Shown: one piece after another, positions 42,188 through 50,436 of the stretch
Position numbering within the stretch: position 1 is the first letter of the stretch
Layout of the letters: each line of letters begins with the position of its first letter
Assembly: GCA_964574815.1 (NCBI GenBank)
Contig: CAZNPL010000044.1
Span: forward strand, 1-54,784
Reading direction: 5' to 3'
DNA: 54,784 nucleotides
Origin: CAZNPL01 sp964574815
GTDB lineage: Bacteria; Planctomycetota; Phycisphaerae; UBA1845
Program-made: the position numbers and the translations under genes
The notes under the pieces: generated by a model
The model's database searches: none
Seen by the model: the letters and a program-made list of their open reading frames with translations, nothing else
What the model was told of the DNA's origin: nothing

Positions 42188-44056
42188 ATGCCTTCGTCGG
42201 GGACTCTTGCGCTTCTGCGGTCGGTGATCAAGAAGCATTGGGGGTTCGAGCGCTTCTGGCCGCTACAGGAAAGAGCCATCTCGACGGTTCTGGACGGGCG
42301 GGATTCGGTCGTCGTCGTTCCGACCGGCGGCGGCAAATCGCTCTGCTACCAGGCCCCGGCGGCTACACGTGGTGACGGCGTCACCCTTGTCATCTCACCG
42401 CTGATCGCGTTGATGAAAGACCAAGTGGACGCCCTAACGGGCAGGGGCATTCCGTGTGCGCTGTACAACTCCAGTCTCGACGCCGGGCAGAGGCGGGCCG
42501 TGGTGGATGGGCTCAACGGGGATCGCTTCCGGCTGCTCTACCTGGCACCCGAGCGCCTGCCGGATCAGCACTTCATCGACCTCTTGCGGGCGCGAGGCGT
42601 TCGAACGGTGGCGGTTGATGAAGCTCATTGTATCAGTCACTGGGGCCACGACTTCCGGCCGGATTACCGACGCCTGCGTTCGTTGAAGGAATGGTTTCCG
42701 GGGGCTTCGGTGCATGGATTCACGGCAACGGCGACTCCGCGTGTCCGCGAGGACATTGCTCAGCAGCTATCGCTGGAGAATGCGGAGATCATCGTGGGCG
42801 ATTTCGATCGCCCGAACCTGACCTATCGCGTGAGATGGCGTCGCGATTTATACGGTGAGGTGTGCGAGATCATTGATGCGCACGGCGCGAGCGCGGGCAT
42901 CATTTACTGCATTCGCCGCGATGATGTGGATCAGCTGGCCGGATACCTTAGTCAGGCAGGCTATCGCGCTCTTCCGTACCACGCCGGGATGTCGTCCGAG
43001 CGGCGCAAGGAGAATCAGGACGCCTTCGGCGGCAACGACTGTGACATTATCGTTGCGACGGTGGCGTTCGGGATGGGGATCGACCGGCCGGACATTCGGT
43101 ATATCGTGCATACGGGCATGCCCAAATCAGTCGAGGCCTATCAGCAGGAGACGGGGCGTGCGGGTCGCGACGGACTGCCGGCCGAATGTACGCTCCTGTA
43201 CACCACGGCCGACTTCATGACCTGGAAGTCGATTGTCGAGAAGAGCGGGACGGACCATCTCGACGTGCATGTGACGCAGCTCGAGGAGATGCTGAAGTTT
43301 TGCAGGTCGCCGGTGTGCCGACACCGCCAGTTGGTCAACCACTTTGGCCAGGACTATCCTGAGTCGGAATGCCACGCCTGCGACGTGTGCCTCGGTGAGA
43401 TCGGGGCACTGGGTGACTCGACGGTGATCGCCCAGAAGATCCTCAGCGCCGTGGTCCGGACCGGCGAACGATACGGGGCCAAGTACATCGCCGATGTACT
43501 GATGGGCGCGCGCAATGAGGCGGTTCATGCCAGGGGGCATCAGTCGCTCAGCGTGTACGGGCTGATGGCGGATACCAGTCACAAGGAGATTCGTTACTGG
43601 CTGGAGCAGCTTGCTGCCCAGGGCTTTCTGCAGATCGGTGAGGAGTATCGCACGTTCAGTCTCACGCTTCGGGGGCGGGAACTCCTCCGGGGCGAGCAAG
43701 AGGCGGTGTTAACGGCCGCAGCGCCACGGACGCGCCGGCCGGCGGTTCCGCGATCGGTGCGATCGAGAGATCGCAGGCGTCAACCGGCGGCTGTCATCAG
43801 CGCGGTGCAGGTGGATGACGATGACGACCTCGACGTCGAGCTTTTCGAGAAGCTTCGCGCGTTGCGCAAGGAGCTGGCGAACGCCCGGCATGTTGCCGCT
43901 TTCCACGTATTCAGCAACCGAGCGCTGGAGGCCATCGCTCGCGCCAAACCGACCAGCGACTCGGCATTTCTCGCCGTCGATGGGGTGGGCCCCAAGAAGC
44001 ACGCGCAGTATGGCCAGCGCTTTATCGATTGCGTCCGCAGCCACGTAGGCGCTTGA
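42188..44056 (+). CDS. recQ: ATP-dependent DNA helicase RecQ
   Basis: 622 residues. Superfamily 2 helicase: Walker A PTGGGKS (45-51), DEAH box (144-147, DEAHCISHWGHDFRPDYRRL), motif VI QETGRAGRDG; the RecQ zinc-binding domain follows with CRSPVCRHRQLVNHF and CHACDVCLG ligands; winged helix next (TSHKEIRYWLEQLAAQGFLQ); an HRDC domain closes the protein (about 545-620). An Arg-rich linker precedes HRDC. 3'-5' unwinding in recombination repair. Convergent with the DHH phosphoesterase gene. Confidence 0.96.
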   Translation: MPSSGTLALLRSVIKKHWGFERFWPLQERAISTVLDGRDSVVVVPTGGGKSLCYQAPAATRGDGVTLVISPLIALMKDQVDALTGRGIPCALYNSSLDAGQRRAVVDGLNGDRFRLLYLAPERLPDQHFIDLLRARGVRTVAVDEAHCISHWGHDFRPDYRRLRSLKEWFPGASVHGFTATATPRVREDIAQQLSLENAEIIVGDFDRPNLTYRVRWRRDLYGEVCEIIDAHGASAGIIYCIRRDDVDQLAGYLSQAGYRALPYHAGMSSERRKENQDAFGGNDCDIIVATVAFGMGIDRPDIRYIVHTGMPKSVEAYQQETGRAGRDGLPAECTLLYTTADFMTWKSIVEKSGTDHLDVHVTQLEEMLKFCRSPVCRHRQLVNHFGQDYPESECHACDVCLGEIGALGDSTVIAQKILSAVVRTGERYGAKYIADVLMGARNEAVHARGHQSLSVYGLMADTSHKEIRYWLEQLAAQGFLQIGEEYRTFSLTLRGRELLRGEQEAVLTAAAPRTRRPAVPRSVRSRDRRRQPAAVISAVQVDDDDDLDVELFEKLRALRKELANARHVAAFHVFSNRALEAIARAKPTSDSAFLAVDGVGPKKHAQYGQRFIDCVRSHVGA

Positions 44057-44106
44057 TGCAATCGGCAGAGACGTGCCGGGCGCGGCTCAGCCGCCGCACT
44101 GCTTGA

Positions 44107-45129
44107 TCACGTCGGTTCATTCATAATGGCTGCGAGGATCTGCTCTTTCGCGGCAGACAGCGTGCCCGGGATTCTCGCGCCTGCCGCTCGCGCGTGACCG
44201 CCTCCTCCCAGTCGCGCGGCGAGAGTGGCCACGTTGACGGCGCCTTTGCTTCGGAGACTGACTTTGATCGGCGCGGACGGGTCGTCCAACGGCTCGGCCA
44301 GCAACACCGCCACCTCGACGGAGCCGATTCTCATCGGTTCGTTGATCAGGTTCTCCGTGTCGGCGGGCGTTGCGCCGGAACGTTCGTACATCTTCCTCGT
44401 GAGCGGGATGACGGCCACCCGATCGCTGTCGTACAGCTCGAGGTTTTCGAGCGCGGCCCCGATGAGCCTCAGGCGGCGAGCCGGTTCCGCCTCGAACAGA
44501 CGGCAATAGATTTGGTCGGGCGCTGCTCCCGACCGGACGAGTTTTGCGGCGGCGTCGAGCATCCGGGTGTCGGTGTTTGAGAACCGGAACCAGCCGCAGT
44601 CTGTTGCAATCCCGACGAACAGTCCGTGAATCGCGGTATTGGTCAGCTCCCAGCCGCAGGCCGCGGCCAGTTCGTAGAGAATGAGGCAGGCGGCGCCGGC
44701 CGACTCATCAACGAGGTACTCGTCGGCCAGATCGTCTCGCGTGATGTGGTGGTCGATTGCGAGAATGCTGCACTCTCCCGAGTTTCGAGTGGATCTCAGC
44801 CAGTCGGCTGCCGGCTCCAACTGGCTGTACGAGCAGGTATCCACGACAAGTATGCCGTCGGCGGCTGCAACTGGTTCCTCCAACCGGCGTGACTTGTCGG
44901 GCCAGAGTCCGACGGACTCTTTTTCGGCCAACCATGCGTATCTTTCCGTGGGGTGCTCGAACAACAGCGCAGTCGGCTGCGATCCCATGTGTCGAAGGAT
45001 GGAACGCATGGCGACAAGTCCTCCGACGGCATCGCCGTCGGCGCGCTCATGCGTGAGCAACAGCGGGTGTCGCCAGCGGCTTATCCGTGTACCGATCCGC
45101 TGCAGTTGATCATGGGAATAAGCATGCAT
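44107..45129 (-). CDS. DHH-family phosphoesterase, NrnA-like oligoribonuclease/PAP phosphatase
   Basis: 340 residues from the ATG at 45129, the first start that gives the normal NrnA N-terminus. DHH motifs: LLTHERADGDAVGGL (about 24-38), VVDTC (D97 region), IDHHITRD and ATDCGWFRFSN (metal ligands), then the DHHA1 domain with GGGGHARAAG (about 310-319). NrnA degrades 2-5 nt RNAs and pAp with Mn2+. In the family the first motif usually reads H-x-x-P-D-x-D; here H-E-R-A-D-G-D keeps both Asp. Upstream neighbour ribF is on the same strand, 148 nt away. Confidence 0.88.
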   Translation of the reverse strand: MHAYSHDQLQRIGTRISRWRHPLLLTHERADGDAVGGLVAMRSILRHMGSQPTALLFEHPTERYAWLAEKESVGLWPDKSRRLEEPVAAADGILVVDTCSYSQLEPAADWLRSTRNSGECSILAIDHHITRDDLADEYLVDESAGAACLILYELAAACGWELTNTAIHGLFVGIATDCGWFRFSNTDTRMLDAAAKLVRSGAAPDQIYCRLFEAEPARRLRLIGAALENLELYDSDRVAVIPLTRKMYERSGATPADTENLINEPMRIGSVEVAVLLAEPLDDPSAPIKVSLRSKGAVNVATLAARLGGGGHARAAGARIPGTLSAAKEQILAAIMNEPT

Positions 45130-45277
45130 GCCGTTGCTCACGAAGGCGTCGCCCGGATCGAGCGTGTGCGGTGCATTGCGCAGATGCCATTCTCGCAAGT
45201 AGGGTACGACCGCGCCGCCGATTGCTCGGACGTGCGTGGCAGGACTGGATGATCGCCGGCAGTCATTGGACGGCGCG

Positions 45278-46243
45278 CTAGATTGCGCATTCGCCCGGTC
45301 CCTCGGCCGCGAGTCGTCCCCACTCCCTGACCGCCGAGACGTCAGCCTCGATCTGGCCGGACAGTGATTGGACGGATTCGAACTTTCGCTGGGCTCGGAG
45401 CCAGATACCCATGTCGACTTCGATCGTTTCCCCGACGATCTCATCGTTGAAATCGATCAGGTGGGCCTCGATCTTTCGGCGGGTTCCCTCGAAGGTCGGA
45501 TTCGTGCCGATGCTGATCGCGGCCAGCACCCTCTTTTCCTGGAGTCGTACCGCACCTGCGTAGACGCCGTCCGCGGGGATCAACTGTTCGACGTTTTCGA
45601 GGTTTGCGGTTCGGAACCCCAAATCCGCACCTCTTCCGTCACCCGGCGCCACTCGCCCTTCGATCGAATAGCATCTTCCCAAGCACAGGGCCGCTCGGCG
45701 AACTTTGCCCTCATTCAACAGGCCGCGGATCAAGGAGCTCGAGACGGGGACGGATTCGTCGTATTCAATCTGGAGCTTCACAGGTTCGATGATGCAGCCT
45801 GAGTAGCCGAAGCGCTCGCCGAGCAAGACAAGCATCTCGGGCGTGCCGCGACGGCCCTTGCCGAAGCCGAAGGTCGATCCCTCGACGATGTGGATTGGTC
45901 GGAACAGAGTCGCGAGCCGCTCGACAAAAGCTTCCGGCTCCATTCCCAGGAGTTCAGGGTTGCTGTCGGCGACCACCGTCACGTTGACGCCAGCCTCCGA
46001 GAGCAGGGCGAGTTTCATGTTTAGCGTTGAGAGCCGCGGCGGGGCGTTTTCGGGCCTCACGACCTCGAGCGGATGTGGTTCGAATGTCAACACGACGACG
46101 GGCGCCTGGTCATTAGCGGCCAGCAATGCGCTCTGGGCGACGAGCTGCTGGTGTCCGCGATGGAAGCCGTCGAAGTTTCCGATCGTGAGAACAGAGCGCT
46201 CCAATGCACCCTCAATTGCATTTAGTCCGCGTACGATCTTCAC
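45278..46243 (-). CDS. ribF: Bifunctional riboflavin kinase / FAD synthetase
   Basis: 321 residues from a GTG at 46243 (a TTG 11 codons upstream also fits). The nucleotidyltransferase half has TIGNFDGFHRGHQQLV (with HRGH), TFEPHPLEVV and the SSSLIRGLLNEG switch; the kinase half begins GRCYSIEGRVAPGDGRGADL and contains GFRTANLE and the TNPTFEGTRRKIEAHLIDFN signature. Converts riboflavin to FMN and FAD. The start region is shared with the divergent glycosyltransferase across 135 bp. Confidence 0.95.
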   Translation of the reverse strand: MKIVRGLNAIEGALERSVLTIGNFDGFHRGHQQLVAQSALLAANDQAPVVVLTFEPHPLEVVRPENAPPRLSTLNMKLALLSEAGVNVTVVADSNPELLGMEPEAFVERLATLFRPIHIVEGSTFGFGKGRRGTPEMLVLLGERFGYSGCIIEPVKLQIEYDESVPVSSSLIRGLLNEGKVRRAALCLGRCYSIEGRVAPGDGRGADLGFRTANLENVEQLIPADGVYAGAVRLQEKRVLAAISIGTNPTFEGTRRKIEAHLIDFNDEIVGETIEVDMGIWLRAQRKFESVQSLSGQIEADVSAVREWGRLAAEGPGECAI

Positions 46244-46378
46244 GTGGGTGTCGCCGTACTGGTTCACACGACCCAATCAACCGGGCGGCAAGGATACGTG
46301 CATAAGCCCGATTTGGCAATTGGGGGATTCGGATGTGCTCGGTTGACACGGGGGGCGAATCGCATTGATATTGACTCG

Positions 46379-47494
46379 ATGTCCGATTTGGACCCTGAAG
46401 AAACGCCCGCCCTGCCGGTGGACGCGGTCGTCTGTATCGATGATGGCGCACTGAGGCGCCTGCGGCCGGTGATCCGGCATTTGTGCGTCGGCTTGTTCGA
46501 TCAGAGTGTCAAGGTTCGCGTTATCACTTCATCGCCTGAAGCCCGCATGCTGGCATCGCTGGGGCCGGTCCAGCTTCTCGTTCACAAGCCGTTGATCTGG
46601 CCACTTCGGCGTGCTCGTCTCAATGCCATCATCAACTTTGTTGCGCCGAGCCGGCCCTCGATCGTGTACGCGATCGGCGGCGGCTCTTACCGCATAGCGG
46701 ACCGTCTTGCCAACCACTTCGATGCGGACCTCGTCGCGCAGGTGACGTCGGGAGCGGACATCGAGGCGTTGGAGGAGGCGTTCACCAGGCCGGTGACGCA
46801 TCGCATCGCGGCCAGCGAACCACTTCGGCGCGAGTTGATCGAGCGTATGGGTGTTCCGGCGGATGAGGTGTCCCTGGTTCGCCCGGGCGTTCTTCGCGGC
46901 GCCGAACTCTCCTGTTTCGACCATCCGGAGCGCATCCCGTCAATGGTCTGCACGACGCCGCTGGAGCCGTATTACGGGATCGAGTCAGTTATCGAGGCCG
47001 TTGACATGATCAGGGGGAGGGGATATCCGATCCTGGCGTTTTTTCCTGTCACGGGGAGCTTGGAGCCGGCGTTGCGCAGAATTGTTCGGGACAGGAATCT
47101 GTCTCCGAACATCAGCATGGCGTGCGCGACGGCGGAGCCGGTCGATATTCTGCGGGCTGCCGACATCTTTATCATCCCCCCGGAAGACGAAGCGGTGTGT
47201 GCGCGACCGCTCCAGGCGATGGCCAACGGCACGCTTGTGGTCGCCTTCGAGGGGGGCATGGCGGACTACCTGATCGACGGCCGGACGGCCGTGATGTGTC
47301 CGGAGCGGACACCCGAGGCACTCGCCGAGATACTCGAATCCGTGCTTTCCAATCCGGATTACGCGCGGCGGGTGGCCTCGCACGCGCGGGAGTATGTTGT
47401 CAAGAACCATCCGATGAGTGCGATGGCGGAACAGACCGGCGCGGTCTTTCGGCAGGTCATGTTACACCGTCGCGCTATTCCGCTGGCCGGTTGA
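46379..47494 (+). CDS. GT-B glycosyltransferase (family 4-like)
   Basis: 371 residues from the ATG at 46379; longer in-frame starts lack support. Two Rossmann halves: an acceptor half with VYAIGGGSYRIADRLANHFD and a donor half from about 190, ending in the retaining-GT4 pattern ADIFIIPPEDEAVCARPLQA (about 255-274, where family members read ...P...E..G.P..EA), then GTLVVAFEGGMADYLIDG. The catalytic EX7E is present in modified form (E264 region). Cytoplasmic enzyme, probably transferring a sugar to a lipid or glycan precursor. Eight nt separate it from the following dehydrogenase. Confidence 0.82.
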   Translation: MSDLDPEETPALPVDAVVCIDDGALRRLRPVIRHLCVGLFDQSVKVRVITSSPEARMLASLGPVQLLVHKPLIWPLRRARLNAIINFVAPSRPSIVYAIGGGSYRIADRLANHFDADLVAQVTSGADIEALEEAFTRPVTHRIAASEPLRRELIERMGVPADEVSLVRPGVLRGAELSCFDHPERIPSMVCTTPLEPYYGIESVIEAVDMIRGRGYPILAFFPVTGSLEPALRRIVRDRNLSPNISMACATAEPVDILRAADIFIIPPEDEAVCARPLQAMANGTLVVAFEGGMADYLIDGRTAVMCPERTPEALAEILESVLSNPDYARRVASHAREYVVKNHPMSAMAEQTGAVFRQVMLHRRAIPLAG

Positions 47495-47501
47495 TCCGCG
47501 A

Positions 47502-50384
47502 ATGATGTCCGACTTTTCAGCCCAAGTCACCGCTTTGCAAGATCGGATCGGGCAAGCGATTCGCGGGTCAGCCCGTTTCGATCGACTCGCCCGGACGCTT
47601 TACTCGGTTGACGCCAGCGTCTATGAAATCGCTCCTTTCGGTGTGGTCTGGCCGCGAGATGCCGATGACGTGGTCGCGACCGTCAACCTCTGTCGTGAAC
47701 ATGGCGTTCCGGTGATTCCGCGGGGCGGCGGAACGGGGTTGGCCGGCAGTGCGATCGGACGGGGTGTCGTGATCGATTGCTCGCGTTACATGCGACAAGC
47801 CGACCCGCCCGACCTCGATGCGCAAACGATTCGGGTCGAGCCCGGCGTGGTGTTGAGTGAGCTGAACGCCGCGCTGTCCGCCTACGGGCTGCAGTTCGCC
47901 CCGGACGTGGCCACTGCCAACCGCGCGACGATCGGCGGCATGATCGCGAACAACTCGTGCGGGGCACATTCGGTTCTTTACGGGCGGACCGTCGACCATG
48001 TCGAGTCGATGCGTGTGGTGCTGGCCGACGGCAGCCTTGCCGAGTGGCCGGCAAACGGTGCGAGCGTTTCGGCGCGGGCGGCCCACATCGAGAAGGAACT
48101 GCGACGAATCGCTGCGGACTACCGCGAAGAGATCGCGGCTCGATTTCCCAAAGTACTTCGGCGCAACGGTGGATACGCCCTGGATCTGCTCGCGTCCTCG
48201 GACGGTAGCGTCGATCCGGGGAAGGTGGTTTGCGGAAGCGAGGGCACGCTGTGTTTCGTGACCGAAGCCGTCCTCAAGCTGACCTCGCTGCCGAAGAACA
48301 AAGCGCTCGTGGTGGCGCACTTCTCTCACGTGCTGGATGCTCTGGGCGCGGCGCCCGTCATGCTCGAGCACAAACCGGCGGCGGTCGAACTGCTGGACCG
48401 GATGATCACGGAGGCGGCCGAGGCCGATCCGGTATCTCGCCACGCGTCTACGGTGGTGGATATGAAGGCGTCCGCGATGCTCCTTGTCGAGTTCTTCGGC
48501 GACACCGCACAGGAGGCGGCTGACCGGGCGGAGACGTTGCGCGACGATTTGAAGCGTCGCGATGTGGGCTCCGATGTCCGGGCGATTACGGAGCCCGAGC
48601 GGCAGCGAGTCGTGTGGCGGATGCGCGAGCGCGGGCTGGGGCTTCTAATGTCGCGGCCCGGGGACGCGCAGCCGCATGCGTTCGTGGAAGACTCGGCAGT
48701 CGATCCACGTCATTTGCGCGATTACATCGAGCGGTTCGGTGCGATTCTCGAGGAGGAGGAAGTCTACTCCACCGGCTATTACGCGCACGCAAGCGTCGGC
48801 GTCATTCACGTTCGGCCGGTACTGAACCTCAAGAAGGCGGAGGACGTGGCCAAGATGGCGCGCATTGCGGATCGCGTCAGCAGTCTCGCACTGGAATACG
48901 GCGGAGCCATGACCGGCGAGCACGGGGACGGCATCGTCCGGTCCGGCTGGCACGAGAAGATGTACGGTGCGGAGCTCGTGCGGGCATTTCACGAGGTAAA
49001 GCAGGCGTTTGACCCCGAGGGCGTCTTCAACCCCGGCAAGATCGTCGACCCGCTGCCGATGACGGAGAACCTTCGGTATGGGCCTCAGTATCGCGCCCAA
49101 CAGGTCAAGACCTATCTCGACTTCAGCGTCCACGGCGGCATGGCCGGGCTGGCCGAGATGTGCAGCGGCGTGGGGGAATGCCGCAAGCGCCGGGTGGAAA
49201 CGATGTGCCCTTCCTACATGGCCACCGGGGAGGAACGTGACACGACCCGGGCCCGTGCCAACGCTTTGCGGGCGGCGCTTTCCGAGCCGGGGCTGCTTGC
49301 GGGGCTGGACGACCCGGCGCTGGATGAGGTCATGGATCTGTGCATTTCGTGCAAGGCGTGTAAATCCGAGTGCCCCACCGGCGTGGACATGGCCCGGCTC
49401 AAGGCGGAGTGGCTTTCACATCGCAACATGCGCCACGGCGTTCCCCGCGGGTCGCGGTTCACTGCGGAGGCCCCGCGCTGGGCCCGGCTTGGCGGCCGTT
49501 TCCCGCGGCTTAGCAACTGGATGCTGCAATCTGGGCCGATGCGCGCGATCGTGGAGCGTCGCTACGGACTGGACCGTCGCATCCCGCCGCCGAGGTTCGC
49601 CGCACGCACGTTTCGGCAGTGGTACCGCCAGCATCGCAAACGCGTGGCGAACGAGCATGCGGACCGGCCGCCGGTCGTCTATTTTGCGGATACCTGGACG
49701 AACTACTACACCCCGAACGTCGGGATCGCTGCCGTGAAGGTCCTCGAGGCCGCCGGGTTTCAGGTTCTGTCGCCGTCGTTTGAGTGCTGCGGCCGGCCGC
49801 TGATCAGCAAGGGTATGCTCGCTGAGGCTAAGCATCTCGCCGAGCTGAATGTGGACGCGATGGTTCGGTTCGCCGAGCGCGGCACGCCGATCATCGGCAC
49901 CGAGCCGAGCTGCATTCTTACCCTGGTGGATGAATACCCGCAACTGGTGCGGACGCTTCAGGCGAAGCTCGTGGGCGACGTGGCGGTCACGTTCGAGTCG
50001 TTCGTGGCACGCTTGCTTCGCCAGAGTCCAGATCGCATTCCTTTCGCCGAAACGGCGCGTTGCATCCTTTACCATGGCCACTGCCATCAGAAGGCGATTG
50101 TCGGAACCGGGGATGCGATGACCATCCTTAGCCATCCCCCGGGCTACCGGACGCAGGAGATCGAGAGCGGCTGCTGCGGGATGGCCGGGGCCTTCGGCCA
50201 TGAGAAGCATCACTATGAAGTGGCCAAAGCCATCGGCGAGGAGCGTCTTTTCCCGGCCATTCGGGAGCGCGGCGAGGCGATGATCGCGGTCAGCGGGTTC
50301 AGTTGCCGCCACCAGGTGGAGCACCACACGGCCGTGCAGGCTTTGCACCCGGCCGAATTGCTGGCAAGCGCAATCCGCACGTAG
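47502..50384 (+). CDS. FAD/FeS oxidoreductase: glycolate/D-lactate dehydrogenase-like fusion
   Basis: 960 residues. N-terminal FAD-binding domain (VIPRGGGTGLAGSAIGRGVV, then TIGGMIANNSCGAHSVLYGR), FAD-linked C-terminal oxidase domain ending GEHGDGIVRSGWH, a 4Fe-4S ferredoxin-type part (CSGVGECRKR..., CISCKACKSECPTG), and two CCG (GlcF/HdrB-like) domains: FECCGRPLISKG (about 760-771) and SGCCGMAGAFGHE. This fuses GlcD and GlcF functions in one chain, as in Dld-II/LldEFG-related proteins. It likely oxidises a D-2-hydroxy acid such as glycolate or D-lactate and passes electrons to the quinone pool. All cluster cysteines look intact. Confidence 0.92.
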   Translation: MMSDFSAQVTALQDRIGQAIRGSARFDRLARTLYSVDASVYEIAPFGVVWPRDADDVVATVNLCREHGVPVIPRGGGTGLAGSAIGRGVVIDCSRYMRQADPPDLDAQTIRVEPGVVLSELNAALSAYGLQFAPDVATANRATIGGMIANNSCGAHSVLYGRTVDHVESMRVVLADGSLAEWPANGASVSARAAHIEKELRRIAADYREEIAARFPKVLRRNGGYALDLLASSDGSVDPGKVVCGSEGTLCFVTEAVLKLTSLPKNKALVVAHFSHVLDALGAAPVMLEHKPAAVELLDRMITEAAEADPVSRHASTVVDMKASAMLLVEFFGDTAQEAADRAETLRDDLKRRDVGSDVRAITEPERQRVVWRMRERGLGLLMSRPGDAQPHAFVEDSAVDPRHLRDYIERFGAILEEEEVYSTGYYAHASVGVIHVRPVLNLKKAEDVAKMARIADRVSSLALEYGGAMTGEHGDGIVRSGWHEKMYGAELVRAFHEVKQAFDPEGVFNPGKIVDPLPMTENLRYGPQYRAQQVKTYLDFSVHGGMAGLAEMCSGVGECRKRRVETMCPSYMATGEERDTTRARANALRAALSEPGLLAGLDDPALDEVMDLCISCKACKSECPTGVDMARLKAEWLSHRNMRHGVPRGSRFTAEAPRWARLGGRFPRLSNWMLQSGPMRAIVERRYGLDRRIPPPRFAARTFRQWYRQHRKRVANEHADRPPVVYFADTWTNYYTPNVGIAAVKVLEAAGFQVLSPSFECCGRPLISKGMLAEAKHLAELNVDAMVRFAERGTPIIGTEPSCILTLVDEYPQLVRTLQAKLVGDVAVTFESFVARLLRQSPDRIPFAETARCILYHGHCHQKAIVGTGDAMTILSHPPGYRTQEIESGCCGMAGAFGHEKHHYEVAKAIGEERLFPAIRERGEAMIAVSGFSCRHQVEHHTAVQALHPAELLASAIRT

Positions 50385-50436
50385 CGAGCCGACAAGGCTG
50401 TGCGCACCATTGGCGACTCTCGTCGCGATTTGCGAT